Origin: an uncultured Lachnospiraceae bacterium
GTDB lineage: Bacteria; Bacillota_A; Clostridia; TANB77; CAG-508
Length of the DNA stretch: 9,780 nucleotides
Direction: 5' to 3'
Assembly (NCBI GenBank): GCA_947165105.1
Contig: CAMUZC010000061.1
Location: forward strand, 1 to 9,780
Positions within the stretch are counted from its first letter, which is position 1. Each line of letters begins with the position of its first letter. A program made the translations under genes and the position numbers. The notes below the pieces were generated by a model. The model saw only the letters and a program-made list of their open reading frames with translations. It made no database searches and was not told where the DNA came from. Of this stretch, positions 5,437-9,780 are shown piece after piece.

Positions 5437-7812
5437 TTATTCTATATTAGCTGTATCGCTACTCTTAATTCTCTTTGTTGTTAATGACGCCAAAGCTGCT
5501 ATTATTACAGTTGCCACGAATACTATTCCTGGGTATATTAAATATACATGTAATGGATTTATTAAGAAATTAACTTTGTCTAATCCCATCATTGCGAAAA
5601 CAGGGGTACACCATAGTCTTGTTATTGGTACTGCTAAAATAGCAGCTAACACCTCTGCAATAAGTGTTGCAACTAAAAATCTATATGTATGCCATTTGAT
5701 TATATGACCATCTTTAAATCCTATAGCTTTTAATAAAGCTATTTGTGATTTTTCATTTGTTATAAATGATAACTCTATTAATAGTGTAACAAGTATTACA
5801 ACTACAATTGTTATCGCAAGTAATAAGTATTGTACTGCTTCCATTGTATCAACAACACCAAGAAGCTTCGTACATGTTCCTGCTGCATCATATACCTCTT
5901 CAGATTTTACCAATTCTTTTATTTTTTCTATACGATTTTGTCTTTCTTCTTCAGTTGGATTATCTTTATAATCGATTTGATAGTAACCTGTACTAGATAT
6001 TCTATCAAAATTTGATGGTGCATTCTCATTTAATCTTATTACTTCACCTTGATTATTTAATGATTTAAAATATGCTGTTACTATTAATTCTCTTTGTTCA
6101 TTTCCAAAATCAATTGTAATTTTATCTCCTATTTTTGCTCCAAGTTTCTTAGATATTATATCTGTTATTGCTACCTCATTTTCTTTTACTGGAGCAATTC
6201 CTTCATAATACACATATTCATCTGCCTTTATATTTAAGCCTTGAAGAGTTCTTATACTATATGTATTTCCATTAAAAGTTACATTATAATTAAACATTAA
6301 TTCTTCGCACAATTTACATGGAATTCCATTTTTCTCAAATAGATTCTCATATTTTTTTAAATCATCTTCAAATACCTGTTTTGATTTCATGCTATTAAAA
6401 CCATCTACATCTATCTCACCAGGAATAAAGTACACATCACTTTCTTTAAAAAATGCAGTTATCAAATTCTTACTTTTCATAGTGTCAGTTGTAATTACTA
6501 TTCCTAAAACAAGTACTAAACATACAAAAAATGAGATTATAATTGTAATAAATCTTTTGGGTGCACTTAATATATCATTTATTGACATATATAAATTTAG
6601 TTTTATATGACTATTTTTTAATTTATATATAGTTTTTGCTTTATATCTTTCACCTGTTTGACCATTTCTTATTGCTTCTACTGGTGATGCTTTTTTTACT
6701 TTTCCAGTGAATATACGAGCAAATAAAACTGTTACTAATACTGTTAATATAGCTCCTATGATATTTATAGTAATTCCAACAGAGTTTCCAAGTACCATAT
6801 TATCAGTTGATGATTTTATAAGCATATTTCCAAATGGAACGCTTAATAGTAACCCAATAACAGAGCCAACTATACCTAAAGATAAGTATTTAATAATATA
6901 TAAATTTCTTATGCTTTTATTATTAATACCAATCGCTTTCATAACGCCTATTTCTCTGTATTCTTCATTTACTGTAAATGCTATTGTGAATCTAAGTACC
7001 AATAATGCTACTATAACCAAACATACACTTAAAATTAATACAATAAATGCAATTATCATATCCATTACATAAGTTAATTTTACAGTATCTTTTGAAGCTT
7101 TAAATAGACATGATGTTACATCACCTAAGCATTTTTCAACTTGGTTTGGATTATCTGTTTCTATATAGAATACTTCTTCACCCTTTTTTTGTTTTTCTTC
7201 TGCTGTGTTATCTTTATACATAGTATTAAATATTGTTTCGTAATCCTCTTTATTTAGTATTACCCTTGTTATTCCAACAAAACCTGATCCTAAAAATGCA
7301 TCTTTTGCTTTTCCTGCTACTTTTAAATTCAATTTAAGCCCTTTTATATCAACTGTTACTTCATCTCCAATTGATAAATTACTTTTTTCAATGCATCTTC
7401 CAGTTAAATAAACTTCACCTTTTTTTACACTTGTTATTTCATTATCATCCTTATCAAAAAAATGAATAGCTGAATTCTCTATTGCTTGAAGTACAATGTT
7501 GTCTCCACCCTTTAAAGGTTCGTCTCCTCTTTTTATATTATTATTCATTGTTACTATACAAGGTTCAGATTTGTAGCTTTTAACTGATTCTTCTTTACCT
7601 AATAATTCTGGAACATTATTATCTTTTGAACACACTATATAGTAATCACCTATTCCCGCTTTCTCAAAATAATAATCTGTTCCATTCATTACTGTTGCTA
7701 TATTATTTAAGCCACTTGCTGAAAATATTGTTGCTAAAATAATGAATAACAGTAATAAAAAGTTCATAACTTTTTTCTTTTTTAAGTCTAATTTTAAAAT
7801 TCTAAAAAACAT
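5437..7812 (-). CDS. ABC transporter permease with two FtsX domains
   Basis: The 791-residue protein is an internal duplication: TM1 (16-34), an extracytoplasmic domain (about 36-250), TM2-4 (251-275, 305-327, 345-367), a cytoplasmic linker, TM5 (420-442), a second extracytoplasmic domain (443-658) and TM6-8 (660-684, 712-730, 757-778). Each FtsX domain carries the coupling-helix motif, REIGVMKAIGINNKSI (286-301) and KSQIALLKAIGFKDGHI (688-704). This is the 8-TM double-FtsX plan. BceB-type permeases instead have ten helices and one large external domain. With its ATPase and two-component system it is probably a mechanotransmission or extrusion system for antimicrobial peptides or envelope lipids; the substrate is not readable. 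AAGGAGGAG lies 9 bases before the ATG. The gene order (permease, ATPase, regulator, kinase) reverses the usual Bce order. Confidence 0.93.
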   Translation of the reverse strand: MFFRILKLDLKKKKVMNFLLLLFIILATIFSASGLNNIATVMNGTDYYFEKAGIGDYYIVCSKDNNVPELLGKEESVKSYKSEPCIVTMNNNIKRGDEPLKGGDNIVLQAIENSAIHFFDKDDNEITSVKKGEVYLTGRCIEKSNLSIGDEVTVDIKGLKLNLKVAGKAKDAFLGSGFVGITRVILNKEDYETIFNTMYKDNTAEEKQKKGEEVFYIETDNPNQVEKCLGDVTSCLFKASKDTVKLTYVMDMIIAFIVLILSVCLVIVALLVLRFTIAFTVNEEYREIGVMKAIGINNKSIRNLYIIKYLSLGIVGSVIGLLLSVPFGNMLIKSSTDNMVLGNSVGITINIIGAILTVLVTVLFARIFTGKVKKASPVEAIRNGQTGERYKAKTIYKLKNSHIKLNLYMSINDILSAPKRFITIIISFFVCLVLVLGIVITTDTMKSKNLITAFFKESDVYFIPGEIDVDGFNSMKSKQVFEDDLKKYENLFEKNGIPCKLCEELMFNYNVTFNGNTYSIRTLQGLNIKADEYVYYEGIAPVKENEVAITDIISKKLGAKIGDKITIDFGNEQRELIVTAYFKSLNNQGEVIRLNENAPSNFDRISSTGYYQIDYKDNPTEEERQNRIEKIKELVKSEEVYDAAGTCTKLLGVVDTMEAVQYLLLAITIVVVILVTLLIELSFITNEKSQIALLKAIGFKDGHIIKWHTYRFLVATLIAEVLAAILAVPITRLWCTPVFAMMGLDKVNFLINPLHVYLIYPGIVFVATVIIAALASLTTKRIKSSDTANIE

Positions 7813-7845
7813 CTTTTATTTCTCCTCCTTCTGTATTCTAAATTA

Positions 7846-7882
7846 ATTATAAAACAGAAATTATTAAATAATCATTAAATAA
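7846..7882 (-). promoter_or_regulatory. Activator-type promoter of the transporter operon with direct repeats
   Basis: A TATAAT -10 box (7846-7851, minus strand) lacks a good -35. Instead, two identical 9-base repeats, TTATTTAAT (7874-7882 and 7863-7871), occur with an 11-bp period and end 11 bases upstream of the -10. OmpR/PhoB regulators bind tandem repeats of this period at this position. The site is the likely target of the regulator encoded at 3877-4539. ATTATT-A-AATAAT also forms a dyad here. Confidence 0.6.
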
Positions 7883-7888
7883 AAAAAT

Positions 7889-7978
7889 TGCCAATAGGGA
7901 CGGTTCTTTTTGGCAATAAGAACCGTCCCTTTTTCCACGAACCGTCCTTATTGCCAAAGAGAACCGTCCCTATTGGCA
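7889..7978 (-). repeat. 90-bp composite palindrome of the GGGACGG family, probable terminator
   Basis: Outer arms of 32 bases (7889-7920 and 7947-7978) are complementary apart from one T-G position (7908/7959). Four copies of the GGGACGG core occur: forward at 7897, and inverted at 7923, 7942 (shortened) and 7964. The left arm can pair either with the right arm or locally (7897-7908 with 7918-7929), so alternative hairpins exist. On the minus strand the structure is followed by seven T residues (7881-7887), so it should terminate the gene whose TAG stop is the very next base. The unit is REP-like. Confidence 0.85.
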
Positions 7979-8524
7979 CTAATCTTTAATCTCATCTAAA
8001 ACCCAATCATAATCCCTCAAAACATACACACTTCCGCAATACTCGCAAACACCATTTTTGTTTAAATCAATATTTGCACCACATCCTGTACATCTACGTG
8101 CATTTCCAAGTGCTTTTGCATTTTTTATTTTAGAGAATTTTAATGTAACATATTTCTCCTTTCTTACATCTCTATCTCCTGAAATATATTTTTTTGTATC
8201 TTTTGTTATTTTGTAATCTAAATATTTTGTTAATAAACGAACAGTAATTTCAAATCTATCTTCTAATTCTTCAATATTTACTATGTTTGTGTCTGATACA
8301 TTTAATTCATCATATACTTGGATTTCATTTGCTGATTGTAACTCTTGTATTTTTTGGTTGTATTTTTCATAAACTTCTTCTGATAAAAAGTGTCTTATGC
8401 TTTCTAAATTTTGTTTCATTACTCCTGTATATAATTTTATATAAACATTATCAACTTTTGCTTTAAATTTTGCCTCTGAAAATGTGTTATCTTCTCTAAT
8501 TAAATTATCTAAAACCTCACTCAT
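7979..8524 (-). CDS. Soluble Tim44-like protein with C-terminal zinc ribbon
   Basis: This 181-residue protein has no signal peptide or membrane helix. Residues about 15-140 resemble the Tim44-like domain: an initial helix pair (FKAKVDNVYIKLYTGVMKQN), then Leu-Ser-Glu-Glu-Val-Tyr-Glu-Lys-Tyr, then beta strands ending in YVTLKFSK. A zinc ribbon follows (Cys145, Cys148, Cys160, Cys163) and a short tail containing DYDWVLDE. The membrane-bound protein encoded just upstream has the same order of domains and the same CxGCGA/NGVCxYC-type pattern, so the two are paralogues. Bacterial Tim44-like proteins have no established role. AAAGGAAG precedes the ATG by about 9 bases; an earlier ATG in another frame stops after four codons. 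Its stop codon abuts the palindrome that likely terminates it. Confidence 0.8.
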   Translation of the reverse strand: MSEVLDNLIREDNTFSEAKFKAKVDNVYIKLYTGVMKQNLESIRHFLSEEVYEKYNQKIQELQSANEIQVYDELNVSDTNIVNIEELEDRFEITVRLLTKYLDYKITKDTKKYISGDRDVRKEKYVTLKFSKIKNAKALGNARRCTGCGANIDLNKNGVCEYCGSVYVLRDYDWVLDEIKD

Positions 8525-8590
8525 GATTCATACTTCCTTTCATTTTATTATTGAATAGTAACCATTCATCATTTCATCTTATTTGCATAT

Positions 8591-8619
8591 ATAATACCAC
8601 AAAACCAAAAAAGAAACAA
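8591..8619 (-). promoter_or_regulatory. Promoter candidate for the soluble Tim44-like gene
   Basis: On the minus strand TTGTTT (8614-8619) and TATTAT (8591-8596) are 17 bases apart, with an upstream TGG giving an extended -10 (TGGTATTAT). It lies about 65 bases before the ATG, between the fold-back element and the gene, and would allow expression independent of the upstream paralogue. Confidence 0.5.
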
Positions 8620-8650
8620 CAAAAAGCAACACCATAAAACCGTAGAGTAG

Positions 8651-8808
8651 TAAAAATGTCGAAAAATGTCAGCTAGCAAAATTTATTAACCTGTAGTGGA
8701 GTGCGCAGTTTGGCGCCCCCACCTACCGTCTTTCTCTCAAATCCGAACGCCAGTAAACGAACGGAAGGTTAATAATATTTTGCTAGTTGATGTTTTTCGA
8801 CATTTTTA
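8651..8808. repeat. 158-bp fold-back element with two internal hairpins
   Basis: The left arm (8651-8692, starting TAAAAATGTCGAAAAA) is complementary to the right arm (8766-8808, ending TTTTTCGACATTTTTA) over 42 bases, with three substitutions and one extra base. All three substitutions are G-U pairs if the plus strand is RNA. The 73-base centre is richer in G+C than its surroundings. It forms one hairpin directly after the left arm (8693-8726: GTAG/CTAC, TGG/CCA, GCGC/GCGC) and another directly before the right arm (8742-8765: TCCG/CGGA, then CG/CG across an AA/AA loop). The whole would make a three-way junction. It contains no reading frame I accept. It may be a MITE-like element or a structured RNA or single-strand DNA. 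The rest of this intergenic stretch (8525-8815) holds only the promoter above. Confidence 0.85.
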
Positions 8809-8815
8809 CGGCCCA

Positions 8816-9706
8816 CTACAAATTATCTTGTCTAGTACAAACCTTCTTAGACATTACCCAACTTGTATTTTCTCCAACAATCTTAGAACTACAATATGGA
8901 CATACTCCAGAAGCATTTACCTCAACAGGTGCTCCACAGTTTGGACATTTATCTATTTTCTCATCTGTATTCTTCATAATAAATGTGAAGTCATAGTACA
9001 TTCTTAATTTATTTGTCTTGCTTCCTCTTAGGACTTTTCCGCTTTCTTTTTCAATAATATAATCATAGAATTCAATTATATACTTAGCAGTAACTTCAAC
9101 ATTATCATTTTGATCTACACAATTTGTAATTGCTGAATCTCTTAATACGAATCCGCTCATAATGTTTTGCTCGCCCTTAATTTCCATACTTGAAAGTTGA
9201 GATTCATACATATTGAACATTTCATCAGTTATAATATTGTGAACTTTTTCTAATTCAAAATTCATCCATGCATCTTCAACATCTAAGAACATTTGGTAAC
9301 CATCTTTTAAGAATTGATTTTCATCAAATCCTGGTATTAATTCTTTCAACTTAGCAATTGCAGCTGCATTTGGTTGTAATTTAGTAATTGCCTGAATAGA
9401 AGCTTTTCCTCTTTTTGATGCAATAATAATTATTATAAATACAATTATTATCCATATAAATACTCCTACTACATCAGAGCCGTCACCTGATGAACTACTT
9501 GACCCTGAACTATAGCTAGAGCTGCTCCTGCTTGAATGACTTGAACTACTTGAGCTACTTGAGTGGCTTGATGAGCTTCCACCACTATAGCTTGAGTGAT
9601 ATCCAGCATCAGCATGGCTTTTGTTACTGTTGAAAACAAAACACAATGATGTAACCATTGCCAATGTCAGAATAATTTTAGCGAAAGTTTTTAAATACTT
9701 TTTCAT
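8816..9706 (-). CDS. Membrane-anchored or exported Tim44-like protein with Ser/His-rich region and zinc ribbon
   Basis: The 296-residue protein starts with a signal peptide (Lys-rich start, hydrophobic 10-25, SHADAG near 30-35). A Ser-dominated segment with scattered His, Tyr and Gly follows (about 36-75), then a strong transmembrane helix (79-96) followed by SKRGK. A Tim44-like domain (about 115-245) and a zinc ribbon (Cys254, Cys257, Cys269, Cys272) come next, with SWVMSKK near the end. By the positive-inside rule the Tim44-like and zinc-ribbon parts are cytoplasmic and the Ser-rich part is outside. Proteins of this plan occur in Bacillota but their role is unknown. AGGAGAGG lies 9 bases before the ATG. 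Compared with the paralogue downstream, it has about six extra C-terminal residues (TRQDNL), encoded next to the fold-back element. Confidence 0.85.
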   Translation of the reverse strand: MKKYLKTFAKIILTLAMVTSLCFVFNSNKSHADAGYHSSYSGGSSSSHSSSSSSSSHSSRSSSSYSSGSSSSSGDGSDVVGVFIWIIIVFIIIIIASKRGKASIQAITKLQPNAAAIAKLKELIPGFDENQFLKDGYQMFLDVEDAWMNFELEKVHNIITDEMFNMYESQLSSMEIKGEQNIMSGFVLRDSAITNCVDQNDNVEVTAKYIIEFYDYIIEKESGKVLRGSKTNKLRMYYDFTFIMKNTDEKIDKCPNCGAPVEVNASGVCPYCSSKIVGENTSWVMSKKVCTRQDNL

Positions 9707-9726
9707 ATTTATACACCTCTCCTTAC

Positions 9727-9780
9727 TTATTTATTCTCTTTATATTTTTGTACCATTTCATTATAGCATTCTCTACAAAC
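9727..9780 (-). CDS. Possible 3' end of an upstream gene (partial)
   Basis: From the window edge one frame reads VCRECYNEMVQKYKENK and a TAA stop 20 bases before the Tim44-like start codon. The Cys-x-x-Cys and charged tail look protein-like, and the spacing would suit an operon. Seventeen codons are too few to prove coding. The same bases contain an extended -10 promoter match, TGCTATAAT (9760-9768, minus strand), whose -35 would fall outside the window. Either reading, or both, may be right. Confidence 0.35.
   Translation of the reverse strand, partial: VCRECYNEMVQKYKENK

Noticed and set aside
6707..7072. 121-codon plus-strand reading frame, and similar plus-strand frames at 3672-4022, 4016-4249, 5808-6015 and 6389-6610
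   Set aside because: All are antisense to well-supported permease, kinase or response-regulator genes, lack ribosome binding sites and resemble no protein family.
7889..7978. CRISPR array
   Set aside because: The repeated GGGACGG cores are inverted, not regularly spaced direct repeats, and no spacers or cas genes are present.
8651..8808. Integron attC site or retron RNA
   Set aside because: No RYYYAAC/GTTRRRY core pair is visible at the arm ends, and no integron integrase or reverse transcriptase lies in the window.
8696..9007. Plus-strand frames across the fold-back element and the start of the Tim44-like gene (also 8787-8996)
   Set aside because: They run through the hairpin centre and then antisense to a signal-supported gene; there is no initiation signal.

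Overview
The window is AT-rich (about 30% G+C by eye) with strong AGGAGG-type ribosome binding sites, lysine/asparagine/isoleucine-rich proteins, an AbrB/SpoVT-type regulator remnant and BceAB-like ABC/two-component genes. This points to a low-GC Gram-positive, most likely a clostridial member of the Bacillota. Every gene I accept is on the minus strand, so transcription runs from high to low coordinates. I see no rRNA, tRNA, CRISPR array, integrase or complete insertion sequence.

Layout from the right edge, in the direction of transcription. 9727-9780 may hold the tail of an upstream gene. 8816-9706 encodes an exported or membrane-anchored Tim44-like protein with a Ser/His-rich segment and a zinc ribbon. 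A 158-bp fold-back element (8651-8808) follows, then a shorter soluble paralogue of the same protein (7979-8524). That gene's stop codon touches a 90-bp composite palindrome (7889-7978) of a GGGACGG repeat family, which probably acts as its terminator.

The central block is a resistance- or stress-type module: an 8-TM double-FtsX permease (5437-7812), its ATPase (4648-5415), a 52-bp perfect palindrome (4588-4639), an OmpR-family response regulator (3877-4539) and its sensor kinase (2786-3880). An 11-bp-period direct repeat lies 11 bp upstream of the permease -10 box. That is the layout expected if this response regulator activates the transporter promoter.

The left block is a coupled gene pair: an XRE regulator carrying two membrane segments and a zinc ribbon (1986-2597), and a CPBP-family intramembrane protease (1218-1976). 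This arrangement could be regulated intramembrane proteolysis of a membrane-held transcription factor. Next come a bidirectional terminator, a truncated abrB/spoVT-like gene (923-1057) with its own terminator, a possible short RNA unit, and a TetR regulator (96-668) with a consensus promoter and a symmetric operator candidate. The TetR gene is translationally coupled to an acetyltransferase-like gene cut by the left edge.

The least explained structures are the fold-back element between the Tim44-like paralogues, whose arm differences are all G-U compatible in plus-strand RNA, and the regulator/protease pair.
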